From Sphingobacterium sp. (GTDB lineage Bacteria > Bacteroidota > Bacteroidia > Sphingobacteriales > Sphingobacteriaceae): a stretch of 64,000 nt of DNA. The notes beneath the pieces were generated by a model, which saw only the letters and a list, made by a program, of their open reading frames with translations, had not been told where the DNA came from and ran no database searches. Positions 51,407 through 59,868 of this stretch are shown in pieces. Location: positions 124,001-188,000 of the forward strand of contig JAITTY010000002.1 in NCBI GenBank assembly GCA_031286695.1, read 5' to 3'. The position numbers and the translations under genes were made by a program. Numbering within the stretch: the first letter of the stretch is position 1; every line of letters begins with the position of its first letter.

Positions 51407-52807
51407 ATGAATGTAAAACAGAGAACCATCAAAAACGAGGTTGAGATTTCGGGGGTAGGTCTTCATACAGGAAAAATTGTATCGATGACCATTAAACCGG
51501 CTCCGGAAAATCACTGGTTTAAGTTCAGACGTGTAGATTTAGAGGGACAACCAGAAATTTTGGTTGATGCGGATAATGTTACGGATACCTCCAGGGGAAC
51601 GACAATTACGCAGAATGGGGCAAGTGTGAGTACAATTGAACATTTGATGGCATCTTTAATTGGTTTACAGATTGATAATGTGCTGATTGATATTGATGGC
51701 CCTGAAATACCCATCCTAGATGGGAGTTCAGCGATTTTTGTAAAATTGTTTGAGGAGGCAGGATTTGAAGAACAGGATGCTGATCGAGATTATTATGAGA
51801 TATCTAATAATATCCATTATGCGGAGCCAGATCGTAAAGTCGAGATATTGGGCATGCCGATGGATGGATATCGGTTGACTTGTATGATCGATTTCAATTC
51901 GCCTGTCTTGGGTAGCCAACATGCTGCGATTACATCAATTGAGGATTTTAAATCTGAAATAGCTTCTTCGCGTACGTTTTGTTTCTTGCACGAATTGGAA
52001 ATGTTGGTTGATCATGGACTTATTAAAGGGGGGGATTTGAGTAATGCGATCGTTATTGTGGATAAGGAGACTTCTCCTGAGGAGCTGCAAAAATTAGCGC
52101 ATCTTTTCCATAAAGAAACCGTTGCAGTTGCTAAAGAAGGAATATTAAACAATAATCAATTGCGTTATCAAAATGAACCTGCCCGACATAAATTATTGGA
52201 CATGGTTGGAGATTTAGCGCTAGTGGGAAGACCTCTGAAAGGCCATATTATGGCTGCTCGTCCAGGCCATGCTGCAAATGTTGCTTTTGCAAAAAAGATA
52301 AAAGAGCAGATCAAGAAAGATAAAACGCGTAAAAAAATTAAAGTTTACGATCCAAATATGCCTGCATTATACGATACGGTAGAAATTATGAAAATTTTAC
52401 CGCATCGTCAGCCCATGCTTATGGTGGATAAAATCCTCGAATTGACGGAGACGCATGTTGTAGGTTTAAAGAATGTTACCATGAACGAAGATCTATTTAT
52501 GGGACATTTTCCTGGAGCACCATTATTTCCGGGTGTCTTGCAAGTGGAGGCTATGGCTCAGACTGGGGGAATTTTGGTTCTAAAGACAGTTCCTGATCCA
52601 GAGAATTGGTTAACCTTATTCCTTAAAATTGAGAATGCACGTTTTAAAGCTCAGGTAACTCCAGGAGATTCTGTTATTTTTAGATGTGACTTAATGGAGC
52701 CGATTCGAAGAGGTATCGCAAAAATGAAAGGTGTGGCGATGGTAGGAGAAAAAATTGTGTGTGAAGCGGAGCTTATGGCACAGATCGTAAGAGTAAATAA
52801 CAACTAA
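51407..52807 (+). CDS. lpxC/fabZ: Bifunctional LpxC deacetylase / FabZ dehydratase
   Basis: A 466-residue fusion from the ATG at 51407, which gives the usual start MNVKQRTIKNEV; an ATG 12 bases upstream in the same frame is also possible. Residues 1-300 are LpxC, the zinc enzyme for the committed step of lipid A synthesis: GVGLHTGK, STIEHLMASL (zinc His), FCFLHELEMLVDHGLIKGG, and HKLLDMVGDLAL with the other zinc ligands. Residues about 320-466 are FabZ, the 3-hydroxyacyl-ACP dehydratase: LPHRQPMLMVDKILE, GHFPGAPLFPGVLQVEAMAQTGG with the catalytic His and Glu. The fusion is a known trait of Bacteroidota. lpxA follows after 10 bases. Confidence 0.97.
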   Translation: MNVKQRTIKNEVEISGVGLHTGKIVSMTIKPAPENHWFKFRRVDLEGQPEILVDADNVTDTSRGTTITQNGASVSTIEHLMASLIGLQIDNVLIDIDGPEIPILDGSSAIFVKLFEEAGFEEQDADRDYYEISNNIHYAEPDRKVEILGMPMDGYRLTCMIDFNSPVLGSQHAAITSIEDFKSEIASSRTFCFLHELEMLVDHGLIKGGDLSNAIVIVDKETSPEELQKLAHLFHKETVAVAKEGILNNNQLRYQNEPARHKLLDMVGDLALVGRPLKGHIMAARPGHAANVAFAKKIKEQIKKDKTRKKIKVYDPNMPALYDTVEIMKILPHRQPMLMVDKILELTETHVVGLKNVTMNEDLFMGHFPGAPLFPGVLQVEAMAQTGGILVLKTVPDPENWLTLFLKIENARFKAQVTPGDSVIFRCDLMEPIRRGIAKMKGVAMVGEKIVCEAELMAQIVRVNNN

Positions 52808-52817
52808 AGTAGTATAG

Positions 52818-53606
52818 ATGATACAGCCATTAGCTTATATTCATCCGGAGGCAAAAATTGCTAAAAATGTGGTCATCGAACCATTTGTAACGATCTATAA
52901 AGACGTCGTCATTGGTGAAGGCACCTGGATAGGTTCAAATGTGACGATCATGGATGGAGCTCGAATTGGAAAAAACTGTAAAATATATCCCGGTGCAGTA
53001 ATCTCTGGGGAACCTCAAGATTTAAAATTTGATGGGGAGATTACTACAGCTGAAATTGGTGATAATACAACCATTCGTGAGTGTGTAACCATCAATAGAG
53101 GAACCAAGGATAGGTATAAAACGGTCATTGGAAAAAATTGTTTGATCCAAGCTTATAGTCATGTTGCGCATGATTGCGAAGTAGGTGATAACTGTGTTTT
53201 TTCAAACAACAGTACACTTGCTGGACATATTACTGTAGGTGATTATGTGGTACTTGCTGGAATGGTAGCTGTACACCAATTTGTCAAAATTGGTTCGCAT
53301 GCATTTGTTACTGGTGGTTCATTGGTGCGTAAGGATATTCCTCCTTTTGTAAAGGCCGCGCGTGAACCGATTTCTTATGCAGGGATTAATTCTGTTGGAT
53401 TGAGAAGAAGAGGGTTTTCCGAAGAGCAAATTGCCGAGATTCAGAACCTTTATCGCATTCTTTTTGTCCAAAACAGAAATTTGGCTAAAGCGATAGAAAT
53501 TATAGAAGCTGAGTATCAGGCAACAGAAATCCGTGATGAAATCTTGGATTTTATTCGGAACTCAGGTCGGGGTATCATGAAAGGATTCAATAATAGAGCG
53601 ATGTAA
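52818..53606 (+). CDS. lpxA: UDP-N-acetylglucosamine acyltransferase
   Basis: A 262-residue hexapeptide-repeat enzyme for the first step of lipid A synthesis. LAYIHPEAKIAKNVVIEPF starts the beta-helix. VISGEPQDLKFDGEITTAEIGDNTTIRECVTINRGT (about 55-90) is the LpxA hallmark, and AYSHVAHDCEVGDNCVFSNNSTLAGH holds the catalytic His. The C-terminal helical domain begins with GINSVGLRRRGFSEEQIAEIQNLYR. Start and length are standard. It follows lpxC/fabZ by 10 bases and precedes an ABC ATPase gene by 17. Confidence 0.97.
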   Translation: MIQPLAYIHPEAKIAKNVVIEPFVTIYKDVVIGEGTWIGSNVTIMDGARIGKNCKIYPGAVISGEPQDLKFDGEITTAEIGDNTTIRECVTINRGTKDRYKTVIGKNCLIQAYSHVAHDCEVGDNCVFSNNSTLAGHITVGDYVVLAGMVAVHQFVKIGSHAFVTGGSLVRKDIPPFVKAAREPISYAGINSVGLRRRGFSEEQIAEIQNLYRILFVQNRNLAKAIEIIEAEYQATEIRDEILDFIRNSGRGIMKGFNNRAM

Positions 53607-53623
53607 TCGCGTTATCGATTCTA

Positions 53624-54253
53624 GTGAATTTGAAAATTATATTAAAAGACATTGGTAGGAGGTATAACAACGAATGGATTTTTAGGCATATAAACTATAC
53701 CTTCGAGTCCGGCAAGAGTTATGCCATCCTTGGCCATAATGGTTCAGGGAAATCTACTTTTCTAAAAGTACTTTCAAGTTGTTTGACACCTTCAGCGGGT
53801 GAACTGACCTATACGGATGGAGACAAAGTCCTACCCGTGGACAATATCTATCAGCAACTATCTCTCGCAGCTCCTTATGTTGAACTGATTGAGGAATTCA
53901 CCTTAAATGAGCTGATTGATTTCCATTTTAAATTTAAAAATTATCTTCCCTCCTTTGATAAAGAAACTGTTGTCAGCCTGTTGGGATTAGCACATGCACT
54001 GGACAGAGAGATACGTTTTTTTTCCTCAGGTATGCGGCAGCGTGTAAAGCTGGCACTGGCTTGCTGTTCTGCATCTGACTTGGTTTTGTTGGATGAACCT
54101 ACAAGTAATTTGGATAGTGCGGGTGAACAATGGTATCTTAGCTTGATAGACCGTACAAAGTTGCCATCCAGATTATTTATCGTCTGTTCGAACCAAAAAA
54201 AAGAGTATGAATTCTGCGATGAAAGTATTTCCATTGTAGATTTTAAAAAGTAG
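53624..54253 (+). CDS. ABC transporter ATP-binding protein next to lpxA
   Basis: A 209-residue ATPase that starts with GTG; the family start LKIILKDIGRRYNNEWIFRHIN supports this. Walker A is GHNGSGKST (37-45), the signature FSSGMRQRVKLALA (about 137-150) and Walker B LVLLDEPTSNLD. No membrane-spanning partner is encoded nearby. In Bacteroidota, an ATPase of this type between lpxA and efp is a recurrent arrangement, from memory. The function is unknown; a link with envelope biogenesis is suggested only by the neighbours. There is a gap of 84 bases to efp, which has its own promoter box. Confidence 0.85.
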   Translation: MNLKIILKDIGRRYNNEWIFRHINYTFESGKSYAILGHNGSGKSTFLKVLSSCLTPSAGELTYTDGDKVLPVDNIYQQLSLAAPYVELIEEFTLNELIDFHFKFKNYLPSFDKETVVSLLGLAHALDREIRFFSSGMRQRVKLALACCSASDLVLLDEPTSNLDSAGEQWYLSLIDRTKLPSRLFIVCSNQKKEYEFCDESISIVDFKK

Positions 54254-54286
54254 CGAATGAAATTTTAATAACACAATTAGTTTTTG

Positions 54287-54294
54287 TACTTTTG
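54287..54294 (+). promoter_or_regulatory. -7 promoter box (TACTTTTG) of efp
   Basis: TACTTTTG fits TAnnTTTG and lies 43 bases before the efp ATG. No -33 TTG is visible at normal distance. Confidence 0.45.
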
Positions 54295-54337
54295 ACGACT
54301 CAATAATGAGATAACCGTTTAAAGTTCAATTCAAAGA

Positions 54338-54898
54338 ATGGCTAAGGCATCAGAGGTAAAATCAGGAAATATCTTAAGATTTAACGGAGAATTAGTGTCC
54401 GTAGAAGAATATATACACCGTACACCAGGCAATTTACGTGCATTTTATCAAGCGAGAATGCGCAATGTTAAAACTGGAAAGCTAGTTGAATACCGTTTTA
54501 GAGTTGACGAGTCTGTAGAGATCGCACGTGTAGAAACGAGTGATTATCAATATTTATATGAAGATGGTGAGTTCTTCGTGGTGATGGATAATAATACATA
54601 CGAGCAATTTAATATCCCTAAATTTTTGTTCGGTGATTCAGCGCGTTTCTTGAAAGAGGGAATGACTGTAATTATTGCTTTTGAAAGCGAGGAGCCTATT
54701 ATGGCAGAAGCTCCAAAAAGTGTAGAATTGGAAATTACATATACTGAACCGGCTGTAAAAGGAGATACTTCTACAAATGCATTGAAAAAGGCGACTGTAG
54801 AGACAGGTGTTGAGATTATGGTGCCGTTGTTCATTAATCAAGGCGAGAAAGTAAGAGTTGATACGCAAACTGGTAGTTATATCGAGCGCGTAAAATAA
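54338..54898 (+). CDS. efp: Elongation factor P
   Basis: A 186-residue EF-P with the three expected beta-domains and the C-terminal signature VPLFINQGEKVRVDTQTGSYIERVK. It relieves ribosome stalling at polyproline stretches. The conserved loop reads HRTPGNLRAF at 27-36, so the residue aligned with the modified Lys34 of E. coli EF-P (or Arg32 of Pseudomonas) is Asn32, and the known lysyl, rhamnosyl or aminopentanol modifications could not attach there. This loop may be common in related Bacteroidota. It has its own promoter box and a terminator. Confidence 0.96.
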   Translation: MAKASEVKSGNILRFNGELVSVEEYIHRTPGNLRAFYQARMRNVKTGKLVEYRFRVDESVEIARVETSDYQYLYEDGEFFVVMDNNTYEQFNIPKFLFGDSARFLKEGMTVIIAFESEEPIMAEAPKSVELEITYTEPAVKGDTSTNALKKATVETGVEIMVPLFINQGEKVRVDTQTGSYIERVK

Positions 54899-54928
54899 TA
54901 GAAAGATTTTAGGTTTAGGTTGATTATT

Positions 54929-54965
54929 CGGTCTTGATAGCGCTCGCTACAAGGCCGTTTTTTTT
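54929..54965 (+). terminator. Intrinsic terminator after efp
   Basis: CGGTCTT (54929-54935) pairs with AAGGCCG (54951-54957), one G-U pair, with an inner TAGCG/CGCTA stem, followed by eight T. It ends the lpx-efp region 31 bases after the efp stop. Confidence 0.85.
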
Positions 54966-55148
54966 ATGCAATATGAATAAATTTGAGTGCCAGTTTTTCT
55001 GCCGCTGACTAGAATTTCTAGTTTTTTTGGGCTTTAAATAAAATTGAATTGGCAGGAATGTGATTTTTACTGAGGTAAAAGAGATGGACTTTAATGGGCT
55101 CTTTTGATGGAAAATGAGACCGATTTTTAATAAGTAATTATTTTAAAA

Positions 55149-55730
55149 ATGAAATCAAAAAAGGAATTAAGATTGGAATATAAAACTAAAAGATGTCAGC
55201 TGTCATTGGAAAGCGAAAATTCACTTAATGAACGTCTCCTTTTTCAGTTTACAACGCTCGATCTCTCAAAGGTGGAATTTCTACATCTATTCATTCCCAT
55301 AGAAAAATACCACGAACCGAATACCTATCCAATTATCAATTATGTACAGCAACATTTTCCGCAAATAACGATTGTAATTTCCCGATCTAACTTTGAAGAT
55401 TGTTCGATGCAACACTATATATTGGATCAACATACCATATTTGAAACGAATAAATGGGGTATTTCTGAACCAATATCGGGTGTTCAAGTGGATTCATCTG
55501 CTATTGATATGATTATAGTTCCCTTGTTAATCTTTGATCTTTTGGGCTATAGAGTAGGGTATGGAAAGGGGTTTTATGACCGTTTCTTCTCTGGTTGTAA
55601 AGCGGATGTACAGCGCGTAGGATTATCCTTTTTTGATCCAATTGATATTATTTCAGATAAGAATGAATATGATGTCCAATTAACGCAAGCTATTACTCCA
55701 AATCGCATTTATCATTTTGATGCGGAGTAA
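55149..55730 (+). CDS. 5-formyltetrahydrofolate cyclo-ligase
   Basis: A 193-residue enzyme that converts 5-formyl-THF to 5,10-methenyl-THF with ATP. The N-terminus SKKELRLEYKTKRCQLS holds the basic ATP/folate site (R-x4-R-type). DMIIVPLLIFDLLGYRVGYGKGFYDRFF (about 120-147) contains the family signature GYGKGFYDR. The length is typical. It stands alone, 250 bases after efp, and the upstream region shows no clear promoter box. Confidence 0.94.
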   Translation: MKSKKELRLEYKTKRCQLSLESENSLNERLLFQFTTLDLSKVEFLHLFIPIEKYHEPNTYPIINYVQQHFPQITIVISRSNFEDCSMQHYILDQHTIFETNKWGISEPISGVQVDSSAIDMIIVPLLIFDLLGYRVGYGKGFYDRFFSGCKADVQRVGLSFFDPIDIISDKNEYDVQLTQAITPNRIYHFDAE

Positions 55731-55935
55731 TTATCTATATGCAAAGGCTAATTCGCTACTCTTTTAAATCGCCGCTTTGTTTTTTGCCTAATATCTGATT
55801 TCTTTATTTGATGCTTGAACAAAAGCGGAGTGTTATTTTACGGTAGGGATGATTTGTGTGGGTTGATTTTGTCTTATGATGGTTTAATTAAAATTATTTT
55901 TTATTTTTATTGCGAAATTCAATGCCTGTGCCGAT

Positions 55936-57678
55936 ATGTTTCGATTTCTTCTATTTCTTCTTTTCCTAACGATCATGCCTTGTCATGTTGTCTGTGGGAT
56001 GGATCTAATGGACTCTAATTCTTCGACTGACGAGAAGAACTTTTACGAAACAATTATAAAAGGATCAGAGCAGTATCAATCCTCTAGTCTAACTTTAAGT
56101 AGATATCTTGCACCATATTTTAGCCAAGCGGTACGAAAAAATGATAGGGCACTTCTGGCAATTTATTATTGTTTGCTGGCGGATCAGTCTTTTAATGATG
56201 CAGGCACAAGAAATAGCTTTAGTGATAAATACTATTTAAAAGCCTTAGACTTTGAAGAGGGCTATAGCTACCAAAATGTGCGGGTTTGGGTAAAGGTAAT
56301 GTATGGATTCTACCTATACCGATGTCAGAAAGCCTCTGAGGCATTACCCTTTATCCTGGAAGGAGAGAAAGGGTTAGAAGATATCCCTAAGGAACTTGTT
56401 TTAGATTTAACAGAAACCTACAAGAAGCTCGGTTATTTTTTTGGGACCTTAGGGGATTACACTTCTGGAATCAAATACCTTAATTTAGGACAACAACAGG
56501 AACAAATTTCACCAAGATTAAAAGCCGAAATTTTAGACAATTTAGGTTTATTGACGTTAAAAAGTGGCGGCGATACACTGCAGGCAATGAAGAACTTTGA
56601 ATTGGCTCAGACCTTAGCTCTTTCTGAAAATGACTCATTGCGTTATGCGAAGATTTTGGGCAATCAGGCTGCTGTGTTCGAAGGGATGAGGGATTATCGT
56701 AAGGCTTTATTGCTCTTAGATAAGGATCTTGAAATTTCAAGATCTCTTGGTAATGATCGAAACACAATTTTTGCCTTGATGATGCGGATTCGTTTAAACA
56801 TAGCGAGTAAGGAAACTAAAGATGTGCGTCAAATGATAGCGGAGGCTGAATCTCTTTTGTCGGGCTCGGATGATAAGAAGACGATACTTGAACTTGAGAT
56901 CCACAAGTTGAATTTGGCGATTCAAAGTCGGGATACCAATCGTGAGCTGAATGCGCGAAGAAGGATTGAGCGCCTTCAGGATTCCTTACGCTTTTTAGAT
57001 GGCGATCCCGTATTGTCCCAATTGAAGTTTATGGCCGACAAGCAAAAGTATGCCGATAAATTATCGCTGGCACAAGCCGTTATTAAGAAAAAGCAAGCTG
57101 AAAGACGACTATGGCTAATCGTAAGTTTATTGGTATTGGTGTTATTCTTTTTTATTTATAATGCTGTTCGATATCGTGCGAGAAAAAGGATACGTGATTA
57201 TGAATATCAGCTTCTTAATTTAAGGTATACAAAAGCGGAATTGGACAAGGAATTGGTGAGTTCTAAAAGCCAAGTGGAAGAGTACGTCGCTTATCTTAAG
57301 CGGAATAATGAGCAGATAAATGTACTTTCTGCGATGCTTGAGGAAAAGGGGAATGTTGTTGAAAAAGATCGTGATGAACTAAAGACATTGTTGCAGTCAC
57401 ATCTCATCACTGAAGAGAAATGGCAGGAATTTAAATTATTGATTGTAAAAGAATTTCCAAATTTACTCCAGGATATACAATCCAAATTTCCCGATATTAC
57501 CGAATCCAATTTGCGGGTTATTGTGCTTATGAAGTTGGGGCTAAATAATAAAGAAGTTGCGAATGTCCTTGGTGTCACTCCTGATGCAATAAAAAAATCA
57601 ATGCAGCGTCTGAAAAAGAAGCTTGGGGATCAAGCTGGTGTACTGATGGAATATATTTCAGATAAGGAGCTTGTATAA
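55936..57678 (+). CDS. TPR sensor/LuxR-type helix-turn-helix membrane regulator
   Basis: A 580-residue protein with a signal peptide (FRFLLFLLFLTIMPCHVVC), a periplasmic TPR region (for example LDLTETYKKLGYFFGTLGDYTSGIKYL near 153-180 and KILGNQAAVFEGMRDYRKALLLLDKDLE near 237-264), a transmembrane helix at about 392-412 (WLIVSLLVLVLFFFIYNAV), a coiled coil and a C-terminal helix-turn-helix (NLRVIVLMKLGLNNKEVANVLGVTPDAIKKSMQRLKKKLG, about 530-569). This is the layout of SusR-like and other Bacteroidota one-component membrane regulators. It is not next to a SusCD pair, so its target and signal are unknown. A bidirectional terminator follows. Confidence 0.88.
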   Translation: MFRFLLFLLFLTIMPCHVVCGMDLMDSNSSTDEKNFYETIIKGSEQYQSSSLTLSRYLAPYFSQAVRKNDRALLAIYYCLLADQSFNDAGTRNSFSDKYYLKALDFEEGYSYQNVRVWVKVMYGFYLYRCQKASEALPFILEGEKGLEDIPKELVLDLTETYKKLGYFFGTLGDYTSGIKYLNLGQQQEQISPRLKAEILDNLGLLTLKSGGDTLQAMKNFELAQTLALSENDSLRYAKILGNQAAVFEGMRDYRKALLLLDKDLEISRSLGNDRNTIFALMMRIRLNIASKETKDVRQMIAEAESLLSGSDDKKTILELEIHKLNLAIQSRDTNRELNARRRIERLQDSLRFLDGDPVLSQLKFMADKQKYADKLSLAQAVIKKKQAERRLWLIVSLLVLVLFFFIYNAVRYRARKRIRDYEYQLLNLRYTKAELDKELVSSKSQVEEYVAYLKRNNEQINVLSAMLEEKGNVVEKDRDELKTLLQSHLITEEKWQEFKLLIVKEFPNLLQDIQSKFPDITESNLRVIVLMKLGLNNKEVANVLGVTPDAIKKSMQRLKKKLGDQAGVLMEYISDKELV

Positions 57679-57727
57679 GGACCTTGATTATCCATAATCG
57701 AGGGTATCAATAGAGAAAAATAAGCAA

Positions 57728-57780
57728 AAAAATAAAAGAAACGTCCAATGTCAGCGATATTGGACGTTTCTTTTATTTTT
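57728..57780. terminator. Bidirectional terminator between convergent genes
   Basis: A perfect 22-base inverted repeat (57728-57749 with 57759-57780, core GAAACGTCCAAT/ATTGGACGTTTC) around a nine-base loop, with A and T tracts in the arms. It lies between the + strand regulator and the minus-strand galE, and its last base is the first base of the galE stop codon on this strand. Confidence 0.92.
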
Positions 57781-58811
57781 TAATCTAGCGGGTTTTCCTG
57801 TAGATTTTTTTCCCAGGCCCAAGCAGAGGCCATCATTTCGTCAATGCCGAGAGCCGCTTTCCAATGCAATTGATTAGCTGATTTAGTGACATCTCCGTAT
57901 ACTTTGATAATATCTCCATCACGGCGAGGACCAAATTCGTAATTTAATTTTTGTCCAGAGGCTTTTTCAAATGCTTTAATCGCTTCAAGAACAGAATAGC
58001 CATTTCCGGTTCCCACATTGAATACGTCGTATTTTCCATTTGGGTTACCTTGTTCCAATAATTTGATAGCAGCAACATGCGCTTTAGCTAAATCAACCAC
58101 ATGGATATAATCGCGGATGCAAGAGCCATCTGGCGTATCATAATCTGATCCAAAAACGGTTAGTTTCTCTCTTTTTCCAATTGCAGTCTGCGTTATGAAA
58201 GGCAATAGATTTTGAGGTACACCATTTGGTAACTCGCCTATTAATGCGGACTCATGGGCTCCAACTGGATTGAAGTAACGTAATGCAATAATATTATAGT
58301 TGTCATATGCTGAAGCAGTTTCTTGTAATATTTCTTCTGCTATTTGTTTGGTGTTTCCGTATGGGGAAGTCGCCTTTTTTACAGGAGCACTTTCGTCGAC
58401 AGGCAGGTAGTCGGGCTCACCATATACTGTACAGCTTGAAGAGAACACAAAATTAATTGGTTTATTTTGATAAGATTCCAATAAGTTGATTAACGAAAAG
58501 AAGTTGTTATGGTAATACTTTAACGGTTTTTGCACCGATTCACCGACAGCTTTAGATGCTGCAAAGTGGATAATGCCTGAAATGTCGGTATTGTTTTTTA
58601 CAAAATCATTGACTTTGTCTGTATCACAGAGATCGAATTGATGGAATTCGGGTCTAACACCAATGATCTTCTCGATTTGATCTAAAATTTTAATGTTTGA
58701 ATTCGATAGATCGTCAACGATAACTGGAACATATCCTGCTTGATGAAGTTCAACTACTGTGTGTGAACCGATATAACCTGTTCCTCCTGTGACTAATATT
58801 TTTTTGTTCAT
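57780..58811 (-). CDS. galE: UDP-glucose 4-epimerase
   Basis: A 343-residue extended SDR enzyme interconverting UDP-glucose and UDP-galactose. The NAD site is VTGGTGYIGSHTVVEL (6-21), and the active site includes SSSCTVYGEP (with Ser-Thr) and YGNTKQIAEE (Tyr-x3-Lys). RYFNPVGAHESALIGE, IRDYIHVVDLAKAH and NVGTGNGYSVLE are typical for GalE. The ATG overlaps the stop of the upstream UXS-like gene by one base (TAATG), so both are in one transcript. This links galactose supply with surface glycan synthesis. Confidence 0.95.
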   Translation of the reverse strand: MNKKILVTGGTGYIGSHTVVELHQAGYVPVIVDDLSNSNIKILDQIEKIIGVRPEFHQFDLCDTDKVNDFVKNNTDISGIIHFAASKAVGESVQKPLKYYHNNFFSLINLLESYQNKPINFVFSSSCTVYGEPDYLPVDESAPVKKATSPYGNTKQIAEEILQETASAYDNYNIIALRYFNPVGAHESALIGELPNGVPQNLLPFITQTAIGKREKLTVFGSDYDTPDGSCIRDYIHVVDLAKAHVAAIKLLEQGNPNGKYDVFNVGTGNGYSVLEAIKAFEKASGQKLNYEFGPRRDGDIIKVYGDVTKSANQLHWKAALGIDEMMASAWAWEKNLQENPLD

Positions 58812-59803
58812 TATTGTTGATTATAGTAAGTAAAGTCTTTATGTGATAAGGTTTCCAAAGGAATCTCTTTGTAAAATTCAATGGTCTTTTTTAATCCTGT
58901 TTTACGGTCTATCTCAGGTTGCCAAGCTAATTTTAATCTGGCCATTTCAATGTCGGGTTTCCGTTGTTTAGGGTCATCTACCGGTAAGGATTCATAAGTA
59001 ATTTTACTTGAACTTCCTGTTAATGCTATGATCTCTTGAGCCAACTGAAGCAAGGTAATTTCGTCGGGATTACCTATATTGATGGGATATACGCAATCGG
59101 AATGCAACAATCGATAGATACCTTCGATTTGATCGTCAATGTAGCAAAATGATCGTGTCTGTGAGCCGTCCCCAAAAATGGTGATATCCTCTCCACGTAT
59201 GGCCTGAGCAATGAACGTCGGGATAGCTCGACCGTCATTGAGGCGCATTCTTGAACCAAAGGTGTTAAATATTCTGACAATACGGGTATCCAAACCATGG
59301 GCGTTGTGATAAGCCATGGTTATTGCCTCTTGGAAACGTTTTGCTTCATCATATACCCCTCGAGGTCCTACGGGGTTTACATTGCCCCAATAGTTTTCGG
59401 ATTGAGGAGAAACTAATGGGTCTCCATAAACTTCTGAAGTAGATGCAACCAATATGCGTGCTTGTTTCGCACGGGCTAATCCGAGGAGATTGTGCGTACC
59501 TAAGGATCCGACCTTAAGTGTTTGTATTGGGATCTTAAGGTAATCGACAGGACTTGCTGGCGACGCAAAGTGTAAAATATAATCCAGATGTCCAGGCACG
59601 TGGACAAATTTTGATACATCGTGATGATAGAAGTCAAAATTTTCCAATTTGAATAAATGTGCAATGTTCTGTAGGTCTCCGGTAATCAAGTTGTCCATTC
59701 CAATGACATCATAATCTTCTGCAATAAAGCGATCGCAAAGATGGGAACCTAGGAAGCCTGCAGCACCTGTTATCAAAATTCGCTTGCGATGTTTATTTTC
59801 CAC
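58811..59803 (-). CDS. UXS-like NAD-dependent epimerase/dehydratase (UDP-glucuronate decarboxylase family)
   Basis: A 330-residue extended SDR enzyme. [18 protein letters not shown] (9-26) binds [38 protein letters not shown] (about 75-109) is close to the UXS pattern, [10 protein letters not shown] provides the Ser/Thr and [11 protein letters not shown] the Tyr-x3-Lys. [22 protein letters not shown] is also conserved in UXS. UDP-glucuronate decarboxylase makes UDP-xylose; the subfamily here differs at [12 protein letters not shown] from the commonest form (PIGPRACYDEGK), so the exact reaction is unproven. The gene precedes galE in one operon. Confidence 0.85.
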   Translation of the reverse strand: MENKHRKRILITGAAGFLGSHLCDRFIAEDYDVIGMDNLITGDLQNIAHLFKLENFDFYHHDVSKFVHVPGHLDYILHFASPASPVDYLKIPIQTLKVGSLGTHNLLGLARAKQARILVASTSEVYGDPLVSPQSENYWGNVNPVGPRGVYDEAKRFQEAITMAYHNAHGLDTRIVRIFNTFGSRMRLNDGRAIPTFIAQAIRGEDITIFGDGSQTRSFCYIDDQIEGIYRLLHSDCVYPINIGNPDEITLLQLAQEIIALTGSSSKITYESLPVDDPKQRKPDIEMARLKLAWQPEIDRKTGLKKTIEFYKEIPLETLSHKDFTYYNQQ

Positions 59804-59834
59804 TCAATGGTTCCTTTTAATGAAATGGGTTTAA

Positions 59835-59842
59835 TATCTTTG
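59835..59842 (+). promoter_or_regulatory. -7 promoter box (TATCTTTG) of waaA
   Basis: TATCTTTG fits TAnnTTTG and ends 26 bases before the waaA ATG. No -33 TTG is visible at normal distance. Confidence 0.45.
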
Positions 59843-59868
59843 ACTAAGATAAACATTATTTTAAAAAC

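Noticed and set aside
55815..56018. 67-codon + strand frame before the TPR/HTH regulator.
   Set aside because: It overlaps the signal peptide of the regulator in another frame and has no coherent features.
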